Shown piece after piece: positions 17,171 to 25,407 of a DNA stretch of 64,000 bases (the stretch's first letter is position 1; the number at the start of each line of letters is the position of its first letter). The stretch is from G963676655 sp963676655 (lineage in GTDB: Bacteria > Verrucomicrobiota > Lentisphaeria > Victivallales > Victivallaceae): positions 930,001-994,000 of the forward strand of contig CAXXKX010000003.1 of NCBI GenBank assembly GCA_963676655.2, written 5' to 3'. Both the position numbers and the translations under genes were made by a program. Below the pieces are notes generated by a model that was given only the letters and a program-made list of their open reading frames with translations, made no database searches and was not told the origin of the DNA.

Positions 17171-17401
17171 ATGACCCCCAAAATATATAACCAATGCAAG
17201 CTATGCCTTAAAAATAGAGAATTAAAACATTCTCACATTTACCCAAAGTGGGCTGTCAAGAACTTACGTGATGAAGAGACCAGCCGGTTTGCAACTATCC
17301 CTAAGAGCAATGCTCAAGATGGCCCTAAAGCTTCAAATTCATTACCATATGAGTGGAAGAGAATAAAGCTACCAATAGAGGATGAACTGATCCTGAGATA
17401 A
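17171..17401 (+). CDS. truncated protein with CxxC...HxH zinc-like motif
   Basis: 76 residues starting MTPKIYNQCKLCLKNRELKH followed by SHIYPKW. A Cys-x2-Cys pair next to an HSHIYPK stretch is typical of the N-terminus of larger uncharacterised or HNH-like proteins (usually above 200 residues). The frame closes early, so this is probably a remnant. The ATG is preceded by an A-rich stretch without a clear ribosome site. Confidence 0.4.
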   Translation: MTPKIYNQCKLCLKNRELKHSHIYPKWAVKNLRDEETSRFATIPKSNAQDGPKASNSLPYEWKRIKLPIEDELILR

Positions 17402-17475
17402 TCTATTCTATCATTATTTTTAATATTAATTTCAGGAGTACTTATTGAAGTTAGTTCTATCGAATGAGATTTTAC

Positions 17476-17813
17476 TCATCCGATTGAAAGAGAATGTGCA
17501 ATTAAAACTTGATCCATAAATATACTTACAGGATCATTCTCCTTATTTCCAATCTTCAACTTTCCGGTAAATATACAATCAACAAAATGAATTTTTTTTA
17601 GGATTTGAGATTTGTAAACAGTCTATATCGAAGATGGTTTTTTCATATTTGACCACCTTTTCATATATTCGATTTTCATCATCAATGTTGAGATCTTTTC
17701 TCTTGATAATTTGAAAATCACATTCTCTTTCAGTTTTGTAATTAGCCGTATGCTTTTAGATCTTCATTGGAAGCTATTTCTAATTTTTTCAGAAGAGTAT
17801 GTAATGTTTTCAT
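17476..17813 (-). pseudogene. decayed reading frame of unknown function
   Basis: This otherwise gene-free stretch holds a run of short open pieces on the minus strand in shifting frames: MKTLHTLLKKLEIASNEDLK, stops, then a piece with CDFQIIKRKDLNIDDENRIY and KTIFDIDCLQISN, a frame change, then FTGKLKIGNKENDP. Base composition is AT-rich. The pieces look like one gene with nonsense and frameshift changes. I do not recognise the family. Confidence 0.35.
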
Positions 17814-17815
17814 TT

Positions 17816-18121
17816 TTATAATTTACTGAATTGCGCCGGATCGAGTTTCTCGACCTCTTCTCTCAAAGTTTTCCCAGCCTTGAATTTGACCGAACAATGC
17901 TCCGGGATAATGATCTCATCATTGGGTTTGTTTGGGTTGTGTCCAATTTTCGAACGTCTTACGGCAATTTCAAATACTCCGAAGTTGCGCAGTTCAACCG
18001 TATTTCCAGCGATAATATCTTCCGCCAGATAGTCCAGCGTCAACTGAACGATCTCCCCGACGTCTTTTTGAATGACCCCGGTTTCCTTGGCGATTTTTAC
18101 AACAATATCACGCTTGGTCAT
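17816..18121 (-). CDS. HU/IHF family DNA-binding protein
   Basis: 101 residues: an N-terminal dimerising helix pair (MTKRDIVVKIAKETGVIQKD), the conserved core VELRNFGVFEIAVRR, then the DNA-gripping arm with HNPNKPNDE in place of the usual RNPxT, and KFKAGKTLREEV. It acts as a dimer that bends DNA. The ribosome site AGGAGGAATC is strong. It is clearly paralogous to the gene at 30078-30380, and the similarity extends through about 140 bases upstream. Confidence 0.9.
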   Translation of the reverse strand: MTKRDIVVKIAKETGVIQKDVGEIVQLTLDYLAEDIIAGNTVELRNFGVFEIAVRRSKIGHNPNKPNDEIIIPEHCSVKFKAGKTLREEVEKLDPAQFSKL

Positions 18122-18262
18122 TGATATGATTCCTCCTGTGGGTTTATTTACATGTCAAGGTAATCTAACAGAAGCGTCCCGCATTTTCAAGGCGTTTTAC
18201 GTTATTAACTTACAAAAAATCCAATATATGATTGAGCCAGGCTGAATATCAATTTGACATGT
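18122..18262 (-). repeat. HU upstream region, copy 1 of a duplicated segment
   Basis: The 140 bases before this HU gene match those before the second HU gene (30381-30521), with shared blocks such as GGTAATCTAACAG, TTATTAACTTAC and TTTGACA(T/G)GTCG. The second locus continues into a divergent merR gene. Here only a start-like GCAATGAACGAG remains and then the frame closes, so the divergent gene was lost. No other gene is seen in 18263-18508. Confidence 0.6.
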
Positions 18263-18508
18263 CGATAACTGCAATGAACGAGCTAACGCCAACGGATATA
18301 TCGATCTTTCAGATTCAAATGATGGGAGCAAAATTAAGGATGTAAACTCCTGTATAAGATGGAGAAAATATCTTGGAATGATGCACTCAAACAACTTGGA
18401 ATCTGACGTGCGAAAAAAAGTTATATGATAGGATGTCAGCTTTATCTTAATCTTTGCTTGTGCGAAATTTAAATTTTTAAAATTTCGCGAATTTTCTCTC
18501 TTTTGCTA

Positions 18509-18537
18509 TTGACAAAATGGTAAAGATGCTTTACTAT
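18509..18537 (+). promoter_or_regulatory. promoter with palindromic operator for the second marR gene
   Basis: TTGACA (18509-18514), a 17-base spacer and TACTAT (18532-18537). The perfect inverted repeat GTAAAG-ATG-CTTTAC (18520-18534) lies between the two boxes and overlaps the -10. The -10 ends 7 bases before the ATG at 18545 and there is no ribosome site, so the mRNA should be leaderless. The 6-3-6 layout is the same as that of the marR gene at 6644-7102. Confidence 0.65.
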
Positions 18538-18544
18538 ATCAATT

Positions 18545-19027
18545 ATGAAAACAAAAGACAAGACAATTGAAAATTTATCATTGCGTCTTATGCGGATAAT
18601 TAATAAGCACATGTCACTTGAAGAACAACCGATTCGTTTTAATGAAACGGTTGTACTGACGCCGAGGGAAATACATTCAATCCAGGCGATAGGAGAGCAT
18701 GAACGCATAAACATCAAAGAACTCGGAGATTATTTTGGTGTTTCCAAGAGCGCGGCATCACAGATGGTTGCTAAACTTGTGGAAAAGGGTTATGTCAGGA
18801 AAGAAAACCCGACATATAACAACAAAGAGCTGCAATTAACCCTTACGGAAATTGGTCGGCAAGCCTTCAGGGCTCATGAATGTTTTCATGGAAAGCATAT
18901 GGAGGATTTAATAAAACGGTTGAATTCCGAGTTTACAAAAAATGAAATAGCCAGGGCTTTCGACTTACTTGGTATAATTGAGGATATTATGGATAAGCGA
19001 ATTTCCGAACTAATTGGAAATAAATAA
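18545..19027 (+). CDS. MarR family transcriptional regulator of the second RND operon
   Basis: 160 residues. The winged-helix core is seen at NIKELGDYFGVSKSAASQMVAKLVEKGYVRKE (about 58-89), with a wing (NPTYNNKELQLTLTEIG) and helical ends for dimerisation. It is the first gene of an apparent five-gene set: marR, adaptor, pump, dtxR-like, methyltransferase. A perfect palindrome lies inside its promoter. It is similar in length and arrangement to the MarR protein at 6644-7102, which suggests a related ancestor. Confidence 0.88.
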   Translation: MKTKDKTIENLSLRLMRIINKHMSLEEQPIRFNETVVLTPREIHSIQAIGEHERINIKELGDYFGVSKSAASQMVAKLVEKGYVRKENPTYNNKELQLTLTEIGRQAFRAHECFHGKHMEDLIKRLNSEFTKNEIARAFDLLGIIEDIMDKRISELIGNK

Positions 19028-19091
19028 TTTTTTTGGTCTTATGGTTAAGTTTCTTAACTATTTTGCTAATTATAATGCAGGAACATATAAA

Positions 19092-20204
19092 ATGAGAAAA
19101 CAGTATATAATCTTTGGCTTTGTAATTATTATCATTCTTATGTGCTCATACTGTTTATCCGAATTACAGAACGGGCAGGCAGAACAATCTCCGGTTCGAT
19201 ATATGCGTCCTGTTCCAACGGTTGAGGTGCAGGCACGGAATCGAACTGAAATACGTATTTTTCCCGGTAAAGTCCGGGCCAGCCGCCGTGTGAAGCTGGC
19301 TTTTTCTGTTTCCGGCCTGATAATGGAAATAAATGCTTTGGAGGGGTATGAGGTCAAGAAGGGGGCGGTTCTGGCACGCCTCGATCCTAGAGACTTTCAA
19401 AATACTTTTGATGTAGCTAAAGCAAGGTACGTGAAAGCACATCTGGCCTTCAAAAGGATTGACGCTTTACGGTCGAAGAATATTGCTTGTGATTCTGAAT
19501 ATGAAAAGATCAAGGCGGAATATGATATTGCTCTGGCGGAATTTAACATGCGGAAGAAGGCGTTGGCAGATACGGTTTTACTGGCTCCGTTTGATGGAGT
19601 TGTGGCTAACAGGTTTGTGGAAAACTATGAACATATTAACGCAAAAGAACCGATTCTTTCATTTCAGGATATTTCCGTTACGGAAGTAGTCATTCAGGTG
19701 CCTGAAAATATAATTATGCGCGGTGGCGGTGTTGAGAATCTGAAAAAAATCCAAGTTTGCTTCGGTTCCGGCAATAAATGCGGTTTTGCCGCTTCCCTGC
19801 GGGAATCATGTATTTGCTCCGATAGTGTGACCGGTACTTTCGATGCGGTGGTTGTATTAAAAAAACGTCCGAAAATGAAAATCCTTCCGGGAATGACGGC
19901 TATCGTACTGGTAGAAACCTCTGCATATTACGGTAATATTAATCAGTCCGGTTCCAGGATAATCATTCCGCCTGAAGCGGTATTTCATGAGTCGAACGGT
20001 AAATCATTCGTGTGGATTATTCCTCCGGCCGGCGGGAAAGTCCGGAAACGGTCAATTGAAACAGGCTCTTTACGTAATGAAGGTATTGAAGTAATTTCAG
20101 GGATAAAGACAGGAGAGCATGTCGCGACGGCCGGGCTTCATTCGTTGCATGAAGACGTATATGCGCGTCCTATGAACCGGGGGAAGGACGGGCTTGACGG
20201 ATGA
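19092..20204 (+). CDS. RND efflux periplasmic adaptor subunit
   Basis: 370 residues from ATG 19092, chosen because GCAGGAAC lies just upstream and a hydrophobic anchor follows directly (QYIIFGFVIIIILMCSYCL). An earlier in-frame start at 19014 would overlap the marR gene and bury the anchor. No proper lipobox is seen, so it is probably held by an N-terminal helix. A lipoyl half-motif (ASRRVKLAFSVSGLIMEIN; LEGYEVKKGAVLARLD), a short helical hairpin (about 95-150) and the second half-motif LLAPFDGVVANRFVENYE are visible, followed by beta-barrel domains. The stop overlaps the pump start by 4 bases. Confidence 0.88.
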   Translation: MRKQYIIFGFVIIIILMCSYCLSELQNGQAEQSPVRYMRPVPTVEVQARNRTEIRIFPGKVRASRRVKLAFSVSGLIMEINALEGYEVKKGAVLARLDPRDFQNTFDVAKARYVKAHLAFKRIDALRSKNIACDSEYEKIKAEYDIALAEFNMRKKALADTVLLAPFDGVVANRFVENYEHINAKEPILSFQDISVTEVVIQVPENIIMRGGGVENLKKIQVCFGSGNKCGFAASLRESCICSDSVTGTFDAVVVLKKRPKMKILPGMTAIVLVETSAYYGNINQSGSRIIIPPEAVFHESNGKSFVWIIPPAGGKVRKRSIETGSLRNEGIEVISGIKTGEHVATAGLHSLHEDVYARPMNRGKDGLDG

Positions 20205-23200
20205 ATGCGGCGGAATATGCAATAAAGAATAAAACCGTAATACTTGTCGCTATTGTGCTGGTCACAGTCGGCGGTTTGTTCGCTTATTTTAAAATAGGAC
20301 GTCTGGAAGATCCAGAGTTCACGATAAAAGAGGCGGTTATTTTTACTTCGTATCCTGGCGCGACAGCCGAGGAGGTGGAACTTGAAGTGACTGAACCGTT
20401 GGAAACCGCTATTCAACAGTTAAAGCAGTTGAAAGAGGTACGTTCTATATCCCGTGACGGACTATCGATCGTTTTCGCTGAAATGCAGGAAATTTACGAT
20501 AAAGCGACCTTGCCCCAGGTATGGGACGAATTAAGGAGAAAAGTCGGCAAGGCGGCGCAATTACTGCCTCCGGGGTGTGGAAATCCGGTTGTGAACGACG
20601 ACTTTGGAGATGTATACGGCGTATTGTTCGCAATTACCGGAGATGGTTATTCTCTGCACGATTTAAATGAAGTAGCCGAAGACCTGAGAAAGGAGTTGCT
20701 GTTGTGCGAAGATGTGGGTAAGATTGATTTCTGGGGTGCTCCCACCGATGTTATTTATGTTGAGATAGACCGGATGAAGCTAAGTCGTCTTGGATTATCT
20801 CCGGAAGCTGTTTTTGACGCAATCAGTCGCCAGAACGAAGTGACCGCGGCAGGAAAGGTGAGAGTTGGGCCGGAATATGTTTCTTTGCGAGTAACCGGCA
20901 ATTACGGAGGAATCAATGATTTGGGCGAGCAGTTGATTCCCGGCGGCTCGGAAGGCCGTACTATCAGGATAAAAGATATTGCGGTGATTAAACGCGGTAT
21001 TCTCGAACCGCCGGAGTTAATTTTGCGTCATGACGGAAAGCCGGCTATCGGTCTCGGGATATCAACGGTATCGGGTGGCAACGTAATTGCAATGGGGGAT
21101 TCCATTAAGAAACGCCTTGCGGAATTGAAATCCCGAATCCCGGTTGGTATAGAACTGCATCCCATCGCACATCAGTCTGAAACTGTGCGAGAAGCGGTTA
21201 ATGGATTTGTCTTCAATCTTTTAGCCGCATCGCTCATCGTCGTGTCGCTGCTGGTTGTGTTTATGGGGATTCGTGAGGGTTTTGTTATTGGCGTGGTATT
21301 GGTACTGACTATTCTGGGAACTTTGGTTTGCATGCTGGCAATGGATATAACTTTGCAACGGATATCTTTAGGTGCTCTGGTGATAGCGTTAGGGATGCTG
21401 GTGGATAATGCCATCGTGGTTACTGAAGGATTTGTGACAAAAACAAGAGACGGAATGAGGCCGAATGACGCGGCGGAACAGGCGGTGAGGGAAACTCAAT
21501 GGCCTCTGCTGGGGGCCACTCTGATTGCAATTCTCGCTTTCGCCGCAATTTCCCTTTCAAATGACATGACCGGAGAATGGTTGAAGAGTCTGTTTCAGAC
21601 TATTTACCTGTCGCTGGGGTTAAGCTGGGTCTTTGCCGTAACAGTTACGCCTTATCTCTGCGTCAACTGTTTGGAAGTGAAAAACGGAAAGAGGGAAAGT
21701 AAGTTTCATGATAACGTTTTTTACCGTCATTATCGGCGCTTTGTAGCTCTATGCATCGGACATCGCTGGATTTTTCTGGCCGTAATTGCCGCTATGCTGT
21801 TTGCCGCTATGGTGTCATTCAGCCTGGTTAAACAGGATTTTATGCCGGACATGAATCGACCGCAATTTACTGTTGATATCTGGATGCCGGAGGGGACGCA
21901 TATTGACAAGACTTCAAAAGAAATGCAGGTAATCGAAAAATATATCCGTAATTTGAATGGTGTAACCGGTGTAACAAGTTTTGTCGGCGGTGGTTCTTTA
22001 CGATTTTTGCTCACCTATGAGCCTCAAATGACGAATAGTGCCTATGGACAACTTTTAGTTACGGTGAATGATTTTCGCCGGATTGCTTTGCTTATTCCCG
22101 AAGTCACAGAATTCATAAACGCAAAACATCCTGGCGTTATCAGCAGCGTCGATACTTTTAAACTCGGGCCGGGAGGCGGCGCTGTTGAGGCGCGTCTGAT
22201 TGGTCCGGATATCAACACGCTGCGTGGTCTGGCAGGCCGGATCAAGTCTGTTATGCAGACTGAAAAATCAGCCAGAAGCATTAGGAATGATTGGGGGTGC
22301 CCGGTCAAGACGGAAGTGTTGAATATGGCTGAAGCCCAGGCGTGGAAGATTACTGTGGGCAGATCGGAAATTGCCTCATCGATGGCAATGAACTTTTCCG
22401 GTTCAACCGCAGGGCTGTACCGGGAAAAAGATGAGTTACTGCCGATTATCTTGCGACCAAAACAAAAACAACGGCTCGGCATCGATAATCTGGATAATAT
22501 TCAGATATGGAGCCGAGTAAACCGCTGCTGGATACCGGTGGGACAAATCAGTGACGGAAGAAAGCTCTCATGGGAAGATCCAGTTATTCGCCGCTTGAAC
22601 AGGATGAGGACCATGTCTGTTTCGTGCAAACCTTTATATGGCACTACTGACACTTTATTCCGTCGGCTTCGCTCCAAAATTGAGCGGATCCTATTACCTC
22701 CTGGCTACAGATTGGAATGGGGAGGCGAATATGAGGCCGCAACTGAAGCCAATCAAAAACTTATGTCAAAGGTGCCATTGGCATTTACCGCTATGTTTAT
22801 GATTTCCGTAATGCTATTTAATTCTCTGCGCCACCCGACGATTATTTTTCTCGGTTTGCCTTTGGCTATTATTGGAGTTGCTCCGGCGATGCTGCTGGCG
22901 GATAAAGCTTTTGGTTTTATGGCAATGCTTGGAGTTTTAAGTTTGTCTGGAATGCTTATAAAAAACGAAATTGTTTTGCTGGATCAGATTAACCTGGAGC
23001 TTAAAGGCGGGAAAACGCCGTATAATGCAGTTCTTGATTCGGCCGTAAGCCGGGTGCGTCCGGTTTGCATGGCGGCATTTACAACCGTACTTGGGATGAT
23101 TCCTCTGTTGTGGGACGCGTTTTTTGCGCCGATGTCCGTAGCGATTATGGGAGGCCTGACATTTGCGACTGTTTTAACCCTGGTTGTCGTTCCTGTTCTT

Positions 23201-23245
23201 TACTGTTCTTTGTTCAGAATATACAAAACAGATGGAAAATCATGA
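20201..23245 (+). CDS. RND family efflux pump, inner-membrane permease
   Basis: 1014 residues with the 12-helix RND plan: TM1 at about 12-30, a first helix cluster at about 335-470, TM7 near 525, and a final cluster from about 860. The relay motif in TM4 is ALGMLVDNAIVVTEGF (first Asp kept, second Asn). It is diverged from the pump at 2165-5236 and appears to belong to a different subgroup. Both ends overlap neighbours by ATGA (with the adaptor and with the DtxR-like gene), so one polycistronic message with coupled translation is very likely. Confidence 0.92.
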   Translation: MNAAEYAIKNKTVILVAIVLVTVGGLFAYFKIGRLEDPEFTIKEAVIFTSYPGATAEEVELEVTEPLETAIQQLKQLKEVRSISRDGLSIVFAEMQEIYDKATLPQVWDELRRKVGKAAQLLPPGCGNPVVNDDFGDVYGVLFAITGDGYSLHDLNEVAEDLRKELLLCEDVGKIDFWGAPTDVIYVEIDRMKLSRLGLSPEAVFDAISRQNEVTAAGKVRVGPEYVSLRVTGNYGGINDLGEQLIPGGSEGRTIRIKDIAVIKRGILEPPELILRHDGKPAIGLGISTVSGGNVIAMGDSIKKRLAELKSRIPVGIELHPIAHQSETVREAVNGFVFNLLAASLIVVSLLVVFMGIREGFVIGVVLVLTILGTLVCMLAMDITLQRISLGALVIALGMLVDNAIVVTEGFVTKTRDGMRPNDAAEQAVRETQWPLLGATLIAILAFAAISLSNDMTGEWLKSLFQTIYLSLGLSWVFAVTVTPYLCVNCLEVKNGKRESKFHDNVFYRHYRRFVALCIGHRWIFLAVIAAMLFAAMVSFSLVKQDFMPDMNRPQFTVDIWMPEGTHIDKTSKEMQVIEKYIRNLNGVTGVTSFVGGGSLRFLLTYEPQMTNSAYGQLLVTVNDFRRIALLIPEVTEFINAKHPGVISSVDTFKLGPGGGAVEARLIGPDINTLRGLAGRIKSVMQTEKSARSIRNDWGCPVKTEVLNMAEAQAWKITVGRSEIASSMAMNFSGSTAGLYREKDELLPIILRPKQKQRLGIDNLDNIQIWSRVNRCWIPVGQISDGRKLSWEDPVIRRLNRMRTMSVSCKPLYGTTDTLFRRLRSKIERILLPPGYRLEWGGEYEAATEANQKLMSKVPLAFTAMFMISVMLFNSLRHPTIIFLGLPLAIIGVAPAMLLADKAFGFMAMLGVLSLSGMLIKNEIVLLDQINLELKGGKTPYNAVLDSAVSRVRPVCMAAFTTVLGMIPLLWDAFFAPMSVAIMGGLTFATVLTLVVVPVLYCSLFRIYKTDGKS

Positions 23246-23736
23246 GTCGAATACTGAAAACAGTGACCTTGAAACAGCAGACATATTTAGAAACCATTTA
23301 CGATTTATGTTTAAATGATGGACATACCCATGTCAAATTAATAGCGGAAAAACTATCTAGAACCATGCCTTCAGTAACTGAAGTAATGCGTAAGTTGGCT
23401 GACAAGAATTTGATAAATTACGATGTTCGTAAAAATATTTCATTAACATCTACCGGCTGGAAAATAGCCAAAGAACTTGATGCCCGACACAATATTCTTG
23501 CGGATTTTTTTTGTAAAATTCTCGGTTGTCCTTTTTTAAAAGGCCAGAAAATAGCTTGTGAGGTCGAGCATATTGTCGATACTCATTTTTGTTCCCGGCT
23601 TGCGGATTTTATAGCCTTTATCAGGCATAAGGAAAGAGAAGGAATAGAATTGATTCTAGAGTTTCAAGAATACCGGGTAACGTTTAAACAAAAAAAGAAT
23701 AATATCACAAATAAAAATGATAATTTTAAAAATTGA
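23242..23736 (+). CDS. DtxR/MntR-type iron- or manganese-dependent regulator-like protein
   Basis: 164 residues from ATG 23242, which overlaps the pump stop. The N-terminal winged helix follows DtxR/MntR: TYLETIYDL, HVKLIAEKLSRTMPSVTEVMRKLADKNLINYD, then LTSTGWKIAKELDARHNILADFF and the second-domain ACEVEHIVD. Glu and His residues of the metal-binding region (CEVEH) are present, so metal sensing is plausible; no SH3-like third domain is present. A DtxR protein inside an efflux operon suggests that pump expression or substrate is connected with a transition metal. Confidence 0.8.
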   Translation: MSRILKTVTLKQQTYLETIYDLCLNDGHTHVKLIAEKLSRTMPSVTEVMRKLADKNLINYDVRKNISLTSTGWKIAKELDARHNILADFFCKILGCPFLKGQKIACEVEHIVDTHFCSRLADFIAFIRHKEREGIELILEFQEYRVTFKQKKNNITNKNDNFKN

Positions 23737-23759
23737 TTCTTTAAATAAAAGGAAAAATC

Positions 23760-24386
23760 ATGGACAAAATAAAAGCGCTATTTAACCTACCTGAACACGC
23801 GGCAAATTATGAACAGAAAACTAAAAGAGCAAATTGGCTGGGCCCTGAAATTCTGCTGGGACTTGCTTTTCGGCACATACAGCCGCGAGACAAAATTCTT
23901 GACCTTGGAATTGGGACGGGATTGATTGCTGAGCTTTTTCATAAGGCGGGCTTGCAGGTTTATGGTATGGATTTTTCGTCAGAAATGCTTAAAGTTTGCA
24001 ATCACAAGGAAATTTCCTGTGAATTGAAGGAACACGATCTGAGGAATCAGCCATACCCGTATGCCGCCGATTCGATGGATCATATCGTTTGCGGCGGAGT
24101 TATGCATATTTTTGAAGATATAAGCATGATCTTTCAGGAGGTGGCAAGAATTGTCAAGTCAGGTGGAATTTTTGCTTTTGTCTGTGCCGACCATCATGAT
24201 TCTTCTCTTAAAAAGACTGCCGGTAAATGTAATCATTCAAATATGTATAACCATAATTATGATGAAATTAAAAAACTGTTTGATGACCATAATATGGAAC
24301 TGGTTGATTCGCTGGAATTTTTTGTTTACGTGCAAGGCGATGAAACCCGTAAACATGCTTTCCGGGCATATGTTGCAAAAGTTTGA
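23760..24386 (+). CDS. class I SAM-dependent methyltransferase
   Basis: 208 residues. Motif I is ILDLGIGTGLIAELF (near 42), motif II VYGMDFSSEMLKVC, motif IV-like HIVCGGVMHIF, and GGIFAFVCADHHD. These match the methyltransferase type 11/WBSCR27-like group acting on small molecules. A Cys/His-rich stretch follows (CADHHDSS, KCNHSNMYNHNY), which could bind metal but this is only suggestive. It follows the DtxR-like gene by 23 bases with AAAAGGAAAAATC before the ATG, so it is the last gene of the RND operon. Confidence 0.85.
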   Translation: MDKIKALFNLPEHAANYEQKTKRANWLGPEILLGLAFRHIQPRDKILDLGIGTGLIAELFHKAGLQVYGMDFSSEMLKVCNHKEISCELKEHDLRNQPYPYAADSMDHIVCGGVMHIFEDISMIFQEVARIVKSGGIFAFVCADHHDSSLKKTAGKCNHSNMYNHNYDEIKKLFDDHNMELVDSLEFFVYVQGDETRKHAFRAYVAKV

Positions 24387-24570
24387 TTGAGACAAAAAAG
24401 TTAAAACCCACATTCACCACTACTTTTGACTGATTTTTACTGGTTTACTCTCGTTTTTTTATTTTGTGTCTTTACAACAAAAAGATGTCAAATTCTTACT
24501 CTAATAAAAATACATTGTCACGTAGTGATTCATTAAAATTAAGTATCATAATTCAACCTTTTGTTCATTA

Positions 24571-24697
24571 GGCTTGAGTACCTTCATTTGCTGGAAGATC
24601 AGTAGAACATAGTTCTGTTCGGAAATTTCTCATAAAAGCCCGGAAAAAGCGTTAAATCTATTTCCCGGAAAAAGCGAACCTCCTGTATTAACTCACG
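24571..24697. repeat. dispersed repeat, copy A, with three CGGAAAAAG units
   Basis: About 125 bases here match 34413-34541 (shared blocks GGCTTGAG, TGTTCGGAAATTTC, TCATAAAAGCC, GCGTTAAA, CTTCCTGTA-like). Copy A also holds CGGAAAAAG three times at intervals of about 25-30 bases, degenerate in copy B. The wider gap 24387-24785 shows nothing else. The repeat may be the end of an unidentified mobile element or a decayed coding segment. Confidence 0.55.
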
Positions 24698-24785
24698 GAA
24701 AAAGTTAGAAAAGCCTCGTTATTGATGCGTTTTTGCTAAACCAAACGATTTTATCAGCCATAGCTATTGTCGGCTGTGCGGTTCA

Positions 24786-25157
24786 ATGAATCAATCCGGG
24801 TTCAAGATAACATTTTATACTGATGACAAGGGAGAAGTGTCAGCAGATTTTCAGGGAAAACCTGAATATCAGGGATATGAAGGGCTGTTGCATGGCGAGG
24901 TAATATCCGCTCTGCTGGATTCGGTGATGACCAACTGCCTGTTCCATGCCGGAGTCGAAGCATTGACCGCTGATCTGCGTATCAGATATTAAAAACCGGT
25001 ACCATTCTGTGCAAAAGCAAAGGTAAAAGCCAGAATTGTTTCTCAACATCCGCCTTTGTTTATAACAGAGGCAGAGTTTGTCGTCAATGGCGAAATTATG
25101 GTGAGGGCCGAAGCCAAGTTCATGCAAAAGAAAGAACCGTTTATTGTACCGGGATAA
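24786..25157 (+). pseudogene. PaaI-like hotdog thioesterase with one in-frame stop
   Basis: The frame reads like a complete hotdog-fold thioesterase of about 123 codons: YEGLLHGEVISALLDSVM (hotdog helix), TADLRIRY, then TAA at 24990-24992, then KPVPFCAKAKVKARIV and VVNGEIMVRAEAKFMQ to TAA 25155-25157. The halves are in the same frame and both fit the family, so a single nonsense change has broken an otherwise intact gene. It precedes an acyl-CoA ligase gene, a sensible metabolic neighbour. Confidence 0.75.
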
Positions 25158-25333
25158 TGATTTTGAAATCAGCTCCTGTTGGGGACACATTTTCTGGAAT
25201 TGGTTTGCAGGCAGATGGCTTTAGTCCATTGAGTTCTCAATGCCACTCCGGCCTTTTTACAAAACGACCGGTTGCATTTTCAATAGAATATACTGATTCA
25301 CTTGAAAAGATTAGAAGTGCATATAAAATATAG
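25157..25333 (+). CDS. short open reading frame, 58 residues, unknown
   Basis: ATG 25157 overlaps the stop of the thioesterase pseudogene (TAATG), and the frame stays open to TAG 25331-25333 (MILKSAPVGDTFSGIGLQ..., ending YTDSLEKIRSAYKI). I recognise no domain. It may be a remnant of a larger gene; the overlapping start is the only support. Confidence 0.3.
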   Translation: MILKSAPVGDTFSGIGLQADGFSPLSSQCHSGLFTKRPVAFSIEYTDSLEKIRSAYKI

Positions 25334-25407
25334 GAGTCTGTAATGTATTAGTCCCCTTAGAGATAATTTTAAATATTGGTTTAGTGAGTTGGAAAGAAGT
25401 ATCTTTT

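Noticed and set aside
23065..23241. Longer DtxR-like protein starting at 23065
   Set aside because: The extension overlaps the pump coding region in another frame; ATG 23242 with a 4-base overlap fits the DtxR N-terminus.
24571..24697. CRISPR-like or iteron array from the CGGAAAAAG units
   Set aside because: Only three short units with unequal spacing, no conserved spacers, no cas or replication gene nearby.
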